In this document: positions 25,787 through 34,916 of the stretch, in pieces
Layout of the letters: each line of letters begins with the position of its first letter
Numbering within the stretch: position 1 is the first letter of the stretch
Assembly: GCA_016715245.1 (NCBI GenBank)
Contig: JADKAS010000005.1
Span: 62,001 to 126,000, forward strand
Length of the DNA stretch: 64,000 nucleotides
DNA from: Saprospiraceae bacterium
GTDB taxonomy: Bacteria; Bacteroidota; Bacteroidia; Chitinophagales; Saprospiraceae
Direction of reading: 5' to 3'
Program-made: the position numbers and the translations under genes
Notes under the pieces: model-generated
Databases searched by the model: none
The model's input: only the letters and a program-made list of their open reading frames with translations
Told to the model about the DNA's origin: nothing

Positions 25787-26428
25787 CTGAAACAACAAAC
25801 TCCCAATTCTCACCATGGTACTTCCTTCCTCCACAGCTATTTTGTAATCACTGCTCATTCCCATAGAAATTTCCCTGAAAGAAGTTTTGTCTTTAAAATA
25901 TTTTTCCTTCAACTGATCAAAGTATTGTTTTAAAGTGCCGAATTCTTTTCTGATTCTGCTTTCATCACCGGTCAATGTCGCCATCGCCATAATACCTGTG
26001 ATCCGTACAGCTTTTTCCTTATTTTCAAGGTAAGCAGATATAGTTTCTTCCGCTTCTTTATAGTCCATTCCAAACTTGGTTTCTTCTTCTGCAATATGGA
26101 ATTGCAGTAATACATCAATGGTTCGCCCTGCTTTTTGTGCTTCTTTATATATGGTTTGGTAAAGATCCAGACTATCCACCGAATGAATAAGATGTATAAA
26201 AGGCGCAATATATTTCACCTTATTGTTTTGCAGGTGCCCGATCATGTGCCAACGTATATCTTTCGGTAGTTCCTCTTTTTTTGCCATTAATTCCTGTACC
26301 CTGTTTTCTCCGAAGTCTCTTTGTCCGAGATTGTACAGTACCAAAATTTCTTCCGCCGAACGGGTTTTGCTGACAGCCACTAGTGTGACATTACTTCCGG
26401 AAAATGATTTTACAATATCTTTGTTCAT
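25784..26428 (-). CDS. yggS: YggS/PLPBP family pyridoxal-phosphate homeostasis protein
   Basis: A 214-aa PLP-binding protein of the YggS/YBL036C family, involved in vitamin B6 and amino-acid balance rather than catalysis. It has the PLP lysine in LVAVSK (Lys21), RDFGENRVQEL, IRWHMIGHLQNNKVKYI, HSVDSL, and the C-terminal phosphate-binding GMSSDYKIAVEEGSTMVRIG. Length and motifs are normal for the family. Its ATG overlaps the stop codon of the deoxynucleoside kinase gene by one base, so the two are translationally coupled. Confidence 0.93.
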   Translation of the reverse strand: MNKDIVKSFSGSNVTLVAVSKTRSAEEILVLYNLGQRDFGENRVQELMAKKEELPKDIRWHMIGHLQNNKVKYIAPFIHLIHSVDSLDLYQTIYKEAQKAGRTIDVLLQFHIAEEETKFGMDYKEAEETISAYLENKEKAVRITGIMAMATLTGDESRIRKEFGTLKQYFDQLKEKYFKDKTSFREISMGMSSDYKIAVEEGSTMVRIGSLLFQ

Positions 26429-27063
26429 CAGCTACCTGTAAATAAACTGTTGGTCTCCCGTTCTATCATCTCGATGACAGTTCCGAGATCTTCAGGATTG
26501 TTTTTAAAATCCATATTGTCATTATGGACAATAAGCAGATTGCCTTCTTTGTAACCGCTTATCCAGTTTTCGTATCTTTCGTTCAACCTTTTTAAATATT
26601 CAAGACTCATATTACCTTCATATTCTCTTCCTCTTTTCTGAATATGATCGACAAGTTTGGGAATACCTGATTTTAAATAAATCAGTAAATCAGGTGACTG
26701 AACCTGTGATGACATAAGGTGGAAAAGGTCGATATAGTTTTTAAAATCCCTTTCGGACATCAGTCCCATATCGTGAAGATTGGGTGCAAAAATATGCGCG
26801 TCTTCATATATAGTCCGGTCCTGAATGACAGTTTTATCCCCTTTTCTGATATCCAGGATCTGTCTGTACCTGGAATTAAGAAAATAAATCTGAAGGTTGA
26901 AGGACCACCTGTTCATGTCGTTGTAAAAATCTCCGAGATAGGGATTGGTAGTAGTATCTTCAAAATGAACATCCCATCCGTAATGTCTGGCGAGCATTTC
27001 TGTCAGGGTGGTTTTTCCGGCACCGATATTACCGGCTACCGCTATATGTTTGATTCGGAGCAT
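26428..27063 (-). CDS. Deoxynucleoside kinase (dNK family)
   Basis: A 211-aa P-loop kinase of the deoxyadenosine/deoxyguanosine kinase family, which salvages deoxynucleosides by 5'-phosphorylation. The N-terminal P-loop is AGNIGAGKTT (residues ~10-19). It is followed by the substrate-site Glu in FEDTTTNPYL, the DRT motif with IYEDAHIF, and the lid arginines in KRGREYEGNM. The ATG at 27063 puts the P-loop at the usual distance from the N-terminus; the in-frame TTG at 27108 is rejected. The kinase and yggS form a two-gene unit, possibly with pgi, 69 bp upstream. Confidence 0.9.
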   Translation of the reverse strand: MLRIKHIAVAGNIGAGKTTLTEMLARHYGWDVHFEDTTTNPYLGDFYNDMNRWSFNLQIYFLNSRYRQILDIRKGDKTVIQDRTIYEDAHIFAPNLHDMGLMSERDFKNYIDLFHLMSSQVQSPDLLIYLKSGIPKLVDHIQKRGREYEGNMSLEYLKRLNERYENWISGYKEGNLLIVHNDNMDFKNNPEDLGTVIEMIERETNSLFTGS

Positions 27064-27132
27064 AGATTTATTGTTCAAATTCAGGCTAAAAATACAATTT
27101 AAACCCAAACATAAAATTATTTTTCCTTGAAT

Positions 27133-28779
27133 TTAGTTCCACGATTTCCATTTTATAATAAGTGATGCCGTCGATGAATCCAACGTATCTTCTGATATAT
27201 CTCCTCTGAGTACAGGCAAAATATTATTCGCAAGTTGTTTTCCCAGTTCCACTCCCCACTGATCAAAACTGAAAATATTCCAGATAATACCCTGAGTGAA
27301 TATTTTATGTTCGTACATGGCAACAAGCATTCCAAGCCGTTTTGGATCGAGTCGTTCAACCAGGATGCTGTTGCTTGGCCTGTTTCCTTCAAATATTTTG
27401 AATGGAATGATATTGGCAAAGTTGTCCGGATTTTTACCTGCTTTTGTGTATTCTTCAATCACTTGTTCCCTGGTTTTTCCATCCATCAATGCCTGACTCT
27501 GGGCAAAAAAATTGGAAAGCAATAAGACATGGTGGTTACCTATGGGATTCATACTTTGTGCCGGAGCAATAAAATCACATGGAATGATTTGTGTTCCCTG
27601 ATGTATGAGCTGGTAAAAAGCATGCTGACCGTTGGTGCCGGGTTCTCCCCAGATAACCGGACCCGTGCTGTAGTCCACCTTTTGGCCGTTTCGGTCTACA
27701 TATTTTCCGTTGCTTTCCATATTTGCCTGCTGGAAATAGGCTGCAAATCTGTGCATATATTGGTCGTAAGGCAAAATAGCTTCCGAGTGAAAACCAAAAA
27801 AATTGACGTACCAGATGCCAATCATGGCCAGAATAACCGGAATATTTTCTTCAAAAGGGCTGTTTTTAAAATGCCTGTCCATGGTGTAAAATCCGTCTAA
27901 CATTGAATAAAAATGAGCAGGACCAATGGAAAGCATAATGGACAATCCTATTGCTGACGTGAGTGAAAATCTGCCACCAACCCAGTCCCAGAACACAAAC
28001 ATATTATTGATGTCAATACCAAATGCCTCAACTTCCTTTGTATTGGTGGATAAAGCCACAAAGTGTTTTTTAATGTATTGTTCCTCTTTAGCTACGGCCA
28101 GAAAAGCGCTCCTTGCCGTACCAGCATTGGCCATGGTTTCCTGGGTGGTGAAGGTTTTGCTGGCGATAAGAAAAAGAGTGGTTTCGGGATTAACTTTTTT
28201 AAGGGTCTCGCTTATGTGGCTCCCGTCTACATTGGACACAAAATGCACATTTAGATGGTTTCCGAAAGGTTTCAGCGCTTCTGTGACCATAACAGGACCA
28301 AGATCAGACCCGCCAATGCCTATATTCACCACGTCGGTTATGGCTTTACCGGTATATCCCTTCCATTCACCATTGATTACTTTATTGGAAAAAATTTCCA
28401 TCTTCTTCAGTTCATTGTGTATGTCCTGACGAATGTCTTTACCTCCTGTCTCCAGTTTTTCATTGCCGCGATTGCGCAAAGCGGTATGAAGAACGGCTCT
28501 GTTTTCCGTTTCGTTGATTTCTTCTCCAGCAAACATACTTTTAATGGCTTCGTCCAGCCGGCATTCTTTTGCCAGTTCGAAAAGCAATGACATGGTTTCC
28601 CGGGTAATTCTGTTTTTTGAATAGTCGAGGTATAAACCTTCCAGTTCACCAGAAAAATCAGCACCGCGATTCGGGTCTTTCTGAAAAAGATTTTTTATTT
28701 CAGTACTTTGAATAAGCGTAAAATGATCCTGCAGTTTTTTCCAGGCTTTGGTTTGGGTAGGTACAATTTTTGGTAACAT
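27133..28779 (-). CDS. pgi: Glucose-6-phosphate isomerase, classical type
   Basis: A 548-aa classical phosphoglucose isomerase converting glucose-6-P and fructose-6-P, matching the usual bacterial length. Both PROSITE-type signatures are present: FWDWVGGRFSLTSAIGLS and, near the C-terminus, FSFDQWGVELGKQLA. The active-site Glu lies in WGEPGTNGQHAFYQLIHQGT with the catalytic His nearby, and the phosphate loop is IGIGGSDLGPVMV. It is divergent from transketolase across a 220-bp promoter region. A second, unrelated isomerase (SIS-type PGI/PMI) is encoded at 19799-20788. Confidence 0.96.
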   Translation of the reverse strand: MLPKIVPTQTKAWKKLQDHFTLIQSTEIKNLFQKDPNRGADFSGELEGLYLDYSKNRITRETMSLLFELAKECRLDEAIKSMFAGEEINETENRAVLHTALRNRGNEKLETGGKDIRQDIHNELKKMEIFSNKVINGEWKGYTGKAITDVVNIGIGGSDLGPVMVTEALKPFGNHLNVHFVSNVDGSHISETLKKVNPETTLFLIASKTFTTQETMANAGTARSAFLAVAKEEQYIKKHFVALSTNTKEVEAFGIDINNMFVFWDWVGGRFSLTSAIGLSIMLSIGPAHFYSMLDGFYTMDRHFKNSPFEENIPVILAMIGIWYVNFFGFHSEAILPYDQYMHRFAAYFQQANMESNGKYVDRNGQKVDYSTGPVIWGEPGTNGQHAFYQLIHQGTQIIPCDFIAPAQSMNPIGNHHVLLLSNFFAQSQALMDGKTREQVIEEYTKAGKNPDNFANIIPFKIFEGNRPSNSILVERLDPKRLGMLVAMYEHKIFTQGIIWNIFSFDQWGVELGKQLANNILPVLRGDISEDTLDSSTASLIIKWKSWN

Positions 28780-28896
28780 CTGCTATTTTTTTGCAAAAAT
28801 AACAATCCGCAGGTAATAAAGGTGATTAGTCAAATAGTCATGTTTTAAATATTTGCTTTGACTTTATAAAAATCCTGTATTTTTTAAGAATAAAAT

Positions 28897-28917
28897 AATA
28901 TGACAACAAATCATATT
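28897..28917. promoter_or_regulatory. Inverted repeat between divergent pgi and tkt
   Basis: A perfect 7-bp inverted repeat AATATGA / TCATATT with a 7-nt spacer lies in the shared promoter region of two divergent carbohydrate genes. It could be an operator for a shared regulator, but AT-rich DNA makes such repeats easily by chance. Confidence 0.3.
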
Positions 28918-28997
28918 GTTTAACATATAATTATAGTTAAAATCAGCTAACCGTTAAATATGATGGGAAAATGTAATGTAAAATCTCCATTTATTTT

Positions 28998-29005
28998 TAC
29001 TTTTG
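28998..29005 (+). promoter_or_regulatory. Candidate -7 promoter box for tkt
   Basis: TACTTTTG fits TAnnTTTG. It lies 39 bp before the TTG at 29045 and overlaps a TTG at 29003, so the upstream TTG cannot be the translation start if this box is used. Confidence 0.5.
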
Positions 29006-29044
29006 CATTGCGAAAATCAATTTATCAACACCAAAACTTTTCCT

Positions 29045-31084
29045 TTGAATTCTTCACTTTCTATTTCAACCCGTTCTGCTGACAATATAAGGATTCTGGC
29101 CGCTGCCATGGTCGAAAAAGCTGCTTCAGGCCACCCCGGCGGTGCTATGGGAGGCGCTGACTTTATGCAGATTTTATACAGCGAATTTTTAAGGTTTGAC
29201 CCTTCAGATCTGTCCTGGTCTTGCAGAGACAGGTTTTTCCTCGATCCCGGGCATATGTCCGCTATGTTGTATGCACAACTGAATTTATTGGGCATCATGT
29301 CAAAAGAGGATATTCAGTCATTCAGACAATGGAAAAGCTGTACTCCGGGGCATCCGGAAATTGATCTCAAAAGAGGTATCGAAAATACTTCAGGCCCCTT
29401 GGGTCTTGGTCATGCTTTTGGTGCAGGTGCAGCCATTGCAGAAAGGTTTTTGAGTCACAGATTCGGAGAATTGTTCAGTCATTATACTTACCTCTACATT
29501 TCTGATGGAGGAATTCAGGAAGAAATATCTCAGGGTGTGGGAAGAATTGCCGGATATCTCGGTCTCGGAAAACTGATACTGTTTTACGATGCCAATGATG
29601 TTCAGCTTTCAACAATGGTAAATGAAGTTACATCTGAGGATACAGCAAAAAAATACCTTTCCTGGCACTGGCACGTGCAGACTATTGATGGCAATGATGA
29701 AAACGCTATCCGTAAAGCTATAAAAAAGGCACAAAAGGAATCAGACAAACCATCCTTGATTATCGGTCGCACTATTATGGGAAAAGGAGCTGTAAAAGAA
29801 GACGGTTCCTCCTACGAAGGCCAGGTGGAAACACACGGAAAACCATTGGGAAAATCAAAAGCTTCTTTTTCAAATACTATAAAAAATCTGGGCGGGAATC
29901 CTGAAGACACTTTTGCCATTTTTCCCGAAGTACAAGAATATTATTCCAGAATATTGTCTGCCAAAAAAAGGGATGCCAACAAAAGAAAAAAAGAGATAAA
30001 AGAATGGCGGGCAAAAAACCCGGAATTGTCCAAAAAACTTGACCAGTTTTACTCTCTTGACCTGCCCGGTTTTAATCCTGAAAAAATTGAAACAGGAGCC
30101 AATGAAGCAACGAGGAATGCTTCAGCCCGTGTGCTTGCATTTTTAGCGGAAAATTATGAAAATGTCATTGTTTCCTCTGCGGATCTCAGCAATAGTGACA
30201 TGACAGAAGGATTTCTGAAAAAAAGTAAAGCTTTCACGCGGCATGATTTTTCAGGTGCATTCCTTCATGCCGGCGTTTCTGAACTGACTATGGCTGCTTT
30301 GAGTACGGGAATGGCACTGCATGGCGGGGTAATACCAATCTGCGGAACTTTTTTTGCTTTTTCAGATTATATGAAACCGGTATTGAGGGTGGCTTCACTG
30401 ATGGAAACTCCGGTGAAATTTTTATGGACACACGATGCCTTCAGAGTGGGCGAAGACGGTCCTACCCACCAGCCTGTTGAGCAGGAAGCACAACTAAGAT
30501 TGCTTGAAAAACTAAAAAATCATTCGGGAAAACCTTCTTTTATTGCCCTCAGACCTGCAGACAGCGCTGAAACTTTGACCGCCTGGCAACTGGCCTTACA
30601 AACAAAGGACAGACCTTGCGGTTTGATTCTTTCCAGACAAAATATTAAGGATATTCCTGCTCAAAAAACCAACAGACTGCAAGAAGCAGGCGAATGTCAA
30701 AAAGGAGCTTACCACATTCTGTTGACAGATGAAAATCCAGACCTGATCCTGATAGCCAACGGTTCAGAAGTGAGTACCCTTGTGGAAGCGGAAAAAATAC
30801 TTTCTTCGGAGTTGAAAATAAAGGTCAATATTGTTTCCGTGCCTTCTGAAGGTATTTTCAGAACTCAATCAGAATCTTATCAGAAAAAGATTTTGCCGGA
30901 TAATGTGCCAGTATTTGGACTGACAGCCGGATTGCCGGTGACATTGGAAGGTCTGGTGAAAAAGGGGTATGTTCATGGGTTGGAACATTTCGGCTATTCC
31001 GCGCCTTATACTACGCTTGACGAAAAGTTTGGCTTTACACCTGAAAATGTAGTAGCTTTGGTTAAAAAAATGACAGGAAAGTAA
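29045..31084 (+). CDS. tkt: Transketolase, full length
   Basis: A transketolase of about 679 aa from the TTG at 29045. It is a thiamine-diphosphate enzyme of the non-oxidative pentose phosphate and Calvin-type pathways. The N-terminal block AAAMVEKAASGHPGGAMGGA is the family hallmark; GDG-type cofactor binding is represented by ISDGGIQEE and FYDANDVQLS; the C-terminal half has THDAFRVGEDGPTHQPVEQ and LRPADSAET. No ATG lies between the upstream stop and the conserved start region. The TTG at 29003 falls on the promoter box, so TTG 29045 (LNSSLSIST...) is preferred; the N-terminus remains uncertain. It is divergent from pgi. Confidence 0.93.
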   Translation: MNSSLSISTRSADNIRILAAAMVEKAASGHPGGAMGGADFMQILYSEFLRFDPSDLSWSCRDRFFLDPGHMSAMLYAQLNLLGIMSKEDIQSFRQWKSCTPGHPEIDLKRGIENTSGPLGLGHAFGAGAAIAERFLSHRFGELFSHYTYLYISDGGIQEEISQGVGRIAGYLGLGKLILFYDANDVQLSTMVNEVTSEDTAKKYLSWHWHVQTIDGNDENAIRKAIKKAQKESDKPSLIIGRTIMGKGAVKEDGSSYEGQVETHGKPLGKSKASFSNTIKNLGGNPEDTFAIFPEVQEYYSRILSAKKRDANKRKKEIKEWRAKNPELSKKLDQFYSLDLPGFNPEKIETGANEATRNASARVLAFLAENYENVIVSSADLSNSDMTEGFLKKSKAFTRHDFSGAFLHAGVSELTMAALSTGMALHGGVIPICGTFFAFSDYMKPVLRVASLMETPVKFLWTHDAFRVGEDGPTHQPVEQEAQLRLLEKLKNHSGKPSFIALRPADSAETLTAWQLALQTKDRPCGLILSRQNIKDIPAQKTNRLQEAGECQKGAYHILLTDENPDLILIANGSEVSTLVEAEKILSSELKIKVNIVSVPSEGIFRTQSESYQKKILPDNVPVFGLTAGLPVTLEGLVKKGYVHGLEHFGYSAPYTTLDEKFGFTPENVVALVKKMTGK

Positions 31085-31163
31085 AAAGATTCCGTTTGCT
31101 TGAATTTTCCGAAAACTAATCGCATTCTGTAGTGTTTAATACAACTCATTAAATTTTTTAAAA

Positions 31164-31496
31164 ATGTTGAATTTCGGATGGGGACCCAAACATAAACAAA
31201 GGACATTTGACTATGTCCCGCGTTATTACGACCCTGTAAAAGAAGAATTGAATGAGCGTCTGAAAATGCTGGAAGAAAAATACGGTGAAAAGCCTGACCT
31301 GGATGCAGAAAAAATGAAAATGAGGATTAAGGCTGGACTTCGATCAAGGGGTTCACTTGATTTTGCCTCCAGAAAATCAGCAGAAAAAAATGCCGCCCTA
31401 AAAAGGTTGATGATTATTATTGTATTAGTTTGTATCTTTATGGTCATTATGCTTTCTGATAAATTTGAAAAAATGATAAGCCTCATGGACAAATAG
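31164..31496 (+). CDS. Conserved Bacteroidota small membrane protein, unknown function
   Basis: A 110-aa protein. The N-terminal half is charged and carries RTFDYVPRYYDPVKEEL, a motif typical of a small conserved Bacteroidota family. A helical Lys/Glu stretch follows (residues ~27-55), then one membrane segment (residues ~82-98, LMIIIVLVCIFMVIMLS) and a short C-terminal tail. The topology suggests a cytoplasmic N-terminus with a C-terminal anchor. It starts 79 bp after tkt and ends 18 bp before mutL, and is probably cotranscribed with mutL and the rhomboids. Its role is unknown. Confidence 0.72.
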   Translation: MLNFGWGPKHKQRTFDYVPRYYDPVKEELNERLKMLEEKYGEKPDLDAEKMKMRIKAGLRSRGSLDFASRKSAEKNAALKRLMIIIVLVCIFMVIMLSDKFEKMISLMDK

Positions 31497-31514
31497 TCCC
31501 GGCATCCGAAACAC

Positions 31515-33368
31515 ATGAATGATATTATCCAATTACTTCCTGACAATATTGCAAACCAGATTGCAGCCGGAGAGGTCATTCAGAGACCTTCTTCCGTAGT
31601 CAAGGAATTACTTGAAAATGCCATCGATGCCGGAGCTACTGAAATAAAACTTATTCTCAAAGATGCGGGTAAGTCCCTTATCCAGGTGATTGACAACGGT
31701 AAAGGAATGTCTGTCACGGACGCAAGACTGTCCTTTGAAAGGCACGCCACATCAAAAATCAAGGAAGCCAACGACCTTTTCCATATTAAAACTATGGGCT
31801 TCCGCGGAGAAGCTTTGGCTTCTATCGGATCTATAGCACAGGTTGAAATGATTACCCGGAGAAGTGTAGATGAAGTTGGTAACCGCCTGGTCATGGAAGG
31901 GTCTAAAATGACAAAGCAGGAACCCGTACAGGCGGCCATAGGAACATCCATAAGTGTTAAAAATCTTTTTTACAACATTCCGGCAAGAAGAAAATTTCTT
32001 AAATCCGACCCGGTCGAATTAAAACACGTTATGGATGATTTTCAAAGGGTAGCCCTTGCCTATCCGGAGATCTTTTTTTCTATGTATCACAACCAGCATG
32101 AAAATTTTCATCTTGGTAAAAATAATCTGCGGCAAAGAATTATCTCTATTGTTGGAAAACATGTCAACGAAAAATTAATTCCTGTTCAGGAACAAACGGA
32201 TCTTGTAAATATCAGTGGTTTTATTGTTAAGCCGGAAGGATGTAAACGCACGAAAGGAGATCAATATCTTTTTGTCAACAGGAGATTTATAAAAAGTAAT
32301 AACCTTTATCATGCCATCAAAACAGGATATGAAAGTTTATTGCAAGCTGAACAGTATCCCGGTTATTTTCTCTTTCTCGACATTGACCCTTCGGCCATAG
32401 ATATCAACGTGCACCCGACAAAAACTGAAATCAAATTCGAAGACGAACGTTTGATTTATAATTACTTGAAAGTTTGTATTAAACACGGGCTGGGTCAGTA
32501 TAGCCTGGCACCTATGCTGGATTTTAATTCAGATTCGAATTTTAACCACGCTGAAAAATATATTCTTCAGAATCAAATGGGTAGCGATGAATATCATCAT
32601 CCCTCATTAGCCTCTCATTCTGCAATTTCTTCAGGTTCTCACCGTTCTACTCTGAAAAAAGAAACGTTGAAATCGTGGGAGGATATGTATGAAGCGCTCC
32701 ACCAATCTGATCCCAAAAATGACTCATCGGTTACCTTTATGGAGGATGAAAATCAAAAAGGTATTGAAGCCGAGATGAGTTTATTTTCCAATGAGAAGTT
32801 ATCCGTCAAAACTCCGTTTCAGATTCATCAGAGTTATGTTGTGACGCAGATCAAGTCAGGACTATTGATTATCGACCAGCAGGCGGCACACGAAAGGATA
32901 TTATATGAACATTATAAGAATCTTTTGTCAAATGGCGAATTTGTATCCCAAAAGGAATTATTTCCAAGAGTAGTAGAACTTGACGGATCCAAAGCAAGCG
33001 TTTTGAAAGAAATATTACCATTTGTAAACGCGCTGGGTTTTGAAATTTCTGATTTTGGCAATAACTCATTTATTGTACATGGCACTCCATCCGGCCTGGA
33101 GGAAAGAATTCCACTTGAGAGTTTGCTGGGTAAAATCATTGAACAATACCTGATAAATTATGAATTTGATTTTGGTATTGAAGACAATCTTTCCAGATCA
33201 ATGGCTTGGTCTTCCTGTATAAAAAAAGGCAAAGTTCTTGAAATTCAGGAAATGATTCAGATCATCGATCAGTTATTTGCTTGTGAAATACCTTATAAAA
33301 GTCCTTCGGGAAAAAATTGTTTTATTACTTTAGAACTGGATGAAATCCAAAGACGTTTCAACTTTTAA
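31515..33368 (+). CDS. mutL: DNA mismatch repair protein MutL
   Basis: A 617-aa mismatch-repair ATPase. N-terminal GHKL motifs: LLENAIDAGATEI, IDNGKGM and TMGFRGEALASI; the HPTKTEIKFEDE block follows. The C-terminal dimerisation and endonuclease domain carries DQQAAHERILYE, which fits the metal-binding DQHA(X)2E(X)4E motif except for His to Gln, and ends with ACEIPYKSPSGKNCF. The nicking activity is therefore plausible but unproven. The next gene, a rhomboid, begins 11 bp later. Confidence 0.95.
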   Translation: MNDIIQLLPDNIANQIAAGEVIQRPSSVVKELLENAIDAGATEIKLILKDAGKSLIQVIDNGKGMSVTDARLSFERHATSKIKEANDLFHIKTMGFRGEALASIGSIAQVEMITRRSVDEVGNRLVMEGSKMTKQEPVQAAIGTSISVKNLFYNIPARRKFLKSDPVELKHVMDDFQRVALAYPEIFFSMYHNQHENFHLGKNNLRQRIISIVGKHVNEKLIPVQEQTDLVNISGFIVKPEGCKRTKGDQYLFVNRRFIKSNNLYHAIKTGYESLLQAEQYPGYFLFLDIDPSAIDINVHPTKTEIKFEDERLIYNYLKVCIKHGLGQYSLAPMLDFNSDSNFNHAEKYILQNQMGSDEYHHPSLASHSAISSGSHRSTLKKETLKSWEDMYEALHQSDPKNDSSVTFMEDENQKGIEAEMSLFSNEKLSVKTPFQIHQSYVVTQIKSGLLIIDQQAAHERILYEHYKNLLSNGEFVSQKELFPRVVELDGSKASVLKEILPFVNALGFEISDFGNNSFIVHGTPSGLEERIPLESLLGKIIEQYLINYEFDFGIEDNLSRSMAWSSCIKKGKVLEIQEMIQIIDQLFACEIPYKSPSGKNCFITLELDEIQRRFNF

Positions 33369-33379
33369 ACACAAACCTG

Positions 33380-33985
33380 ATGTTGCGTATTACAGATGTT
33401 GTTAAAAATCTTATTATTATAAATGTAATCGTATTTTTTGCCGTTAGGTATTTGATTCCGGTTCCGGGTATCGAAAGGTTTTTTGTATTGGTATATCCGG
33501 GTCTTGAGGTTCCGGACCTATCTACAGGTGTTGTTTATAAGTTTGAACCTGTACAGCTGGTAACCCACATGTTTATGCATGGTGATGAACGACATTTACT
33601 TTTTAATATGCTGGGTTTGTTTTTTCTTGGTCCTTTGGTTGAATCCGCATTGGGAGCAAAAAGGTTTTTTATTTTATACATCCTGAGTGGGTTTTTTGCC
33701 ACACTGCTTCACTTCATTTTTAATCCGGGGATTGTTGTAGGAGCTTCAGGTGCCGTCTATGGAACATTGGCTGCTTTTGCCACGATGTTTCCCAATATTG
33801 AATTGATGATGATGTTTATACCTGTGCCCATAAAAGCAAAATATATGGCGCTCGGATTAATAGCCATAGGTTTGTATATGGGTTTTTCACAAAGTAATGA
33901 TCAGATAGCCCACCTTGCCCACGTAGGCGGTGCTTTGATGGGATTTATTCTTGTCAGATACTGGAAAATGGAAAATTTAAGATAA
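33380..33985 (+). CDS. Rhomboid intramembrane serine protease (first of a tandem pair)
   Basis: A 201-aa six-helix rhomboid protease. The nucleophile is Ser123 in VVGASGAVYG (GxSG), and the catalytic His is in HLAHVGGALMG near residue 181. The HGDERHLLFNML motif (helix 2) carries the oxyanion His and Asn. Rhomboids cut membrane helices of substrate proteins within the bilayer. It is followed, one base after its stop codon, by a second rhomboid gene, suggesting an old duplication with functional divergence. Confidence 0.92.
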   Translation: MLRITDVVKNLIIINVIVFFAVRYLIPVPGIERFFVLVYPGLEVPDLSTGVVYKFEPVQLVTHMFMHGDERHLLFNMLGLFFLGPLVESALGAKRFFILYILSGFFATLLHFIFNPGIVVGASGAVYGTLAAFATMFPNIELMMMFIPVPIKAKYMALGLIAIGLYMGFSQSNDQIAHLAHVGGALMGFILVRYWKMENLR

Positions 33986-33986
33986 T

Positions 33987-34847
33987 ATGTTCAGGTCTAT
34001 TTACAATGAGGTAAAAGATACTTTCAGTTATGGAAATATGATGGTAAAAATCATCATAATAAATGTCATTATTTATATGATTCTTGCTTTGACGCAAGCC
34101 CTGTTTCCTTCCTTTTTTGCCAATATTTTTCCGTATGTGGCCTTACATGGAAAATTTTATGAGCTGGCATGGAAACCCTGGACTATACTGACACACATGT
34201 TTTCGCATACCGGTTTTTTTCATATGGCCTGGAATATGATTATTCTGTATTGGTTTGGAAATATACTGGGAGATTTATTAGGCGATAAACGAATAGCTCC
34301 CATTTATTTTTTGGGAGGTCTGACCGGAGCTTTATTTTATATTATATCATTTTACCTTTTTCCCGGAGTTGCACCTTTGGCGATTGGCGCTTCTGCTGCC
34401 GTGTTGGCAGTAGTTTTTGCTGCCGTGGCTGTTGCACCTGATTACCTGGTTCATTTAATTCTGGTAGGTCCTGTAAAAATAAAATATATAGGTCTTTTTA
34501 TTTTGTTTTTTGACCTGTTGGGGGTGGCGTCCAATGTTAATACAGGAGGCCACATCGGTCATCTCGGAGGTACTTTTTTCGGATTTTTGTTTATATATTT
34601 ATTGAAAAAAGGAATTGATCTTTCTGATATTCCCAATATTTTTTCTAAAATGTCATCCAAAAAAACCTCTCATATGAGAGTAGAATATCGGGCAAAAAAT
34701 GTTGACAAAACCCGGCTCATCAAACCAAAAATCATATCTCGAGAAGAAGAAATTGATAAAATTCTTGAAAAAATAAAACAATCAGGCGTTGAAAGCCTTA
34801 CACAAGCTGAAAAGGAAATTTTAGAAAAAGCCGGTAGTAAAAATTAA
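33987..34847 (+). CDS. Rhomboid intramembrane serine protease with C-terminal cytoplasmic tail
   Basis: A 286-aa rhomboid. Six or seven membrane helices fill residues ~20-225, with Ser136 in AIGASAAVLA and the catalytic His in GGHIGHLGG (residues ~187-195); helix 2 has HTGFFHMAWNM. The GASA in place of GASG is a common variant. Unlike its upstream neighbour it has a ~65-residue charged tail that ends in an EEEIDKILEKIKQSGVESL helix, like the tail seen on many Bacteroidota rhomboids. It is probably cotranscribed with mutL and the first rhomboid. Confidence 0.92.
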   Translation: MFRSIYNEVKDTFSYGNMMVKIIIINVIIYMILALTQALFPSFFANIFPYVALHGKFYELAWKPWTILTHMFSHTGFFHMAWNMIILYWFGNILGDLLGDKRIAPIYFLGGLTGALFYIISFYLFPGVAPLAIGASAAVLAVVFAAVAVAPDYLVHLILVGPVKIKYIGLFILFFDLLGVASNVNTGGHIGHLGGTFFGFLFIYLLKKGIDLSDIPNIFSKMSSKKTSHMRVEYRAKNVDKTRLIKPKIISREEEIDKILEKIKQSGVESLTQAEKEILEKAGSKN

Positions 34848-34916
34848 ATTAATATAATTTTCGTTTATATAAAAAATAATCATACAAGTTTCTGCTTTGC
34901 TCGGAATAAATAAAGA

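Noticed and set aside
27926..28429. A 167-aa plus-strand ORF inside pgi
   Set aside because: It lies antisense to the well-supported Pgi coding sequence and has no recognisable motif.
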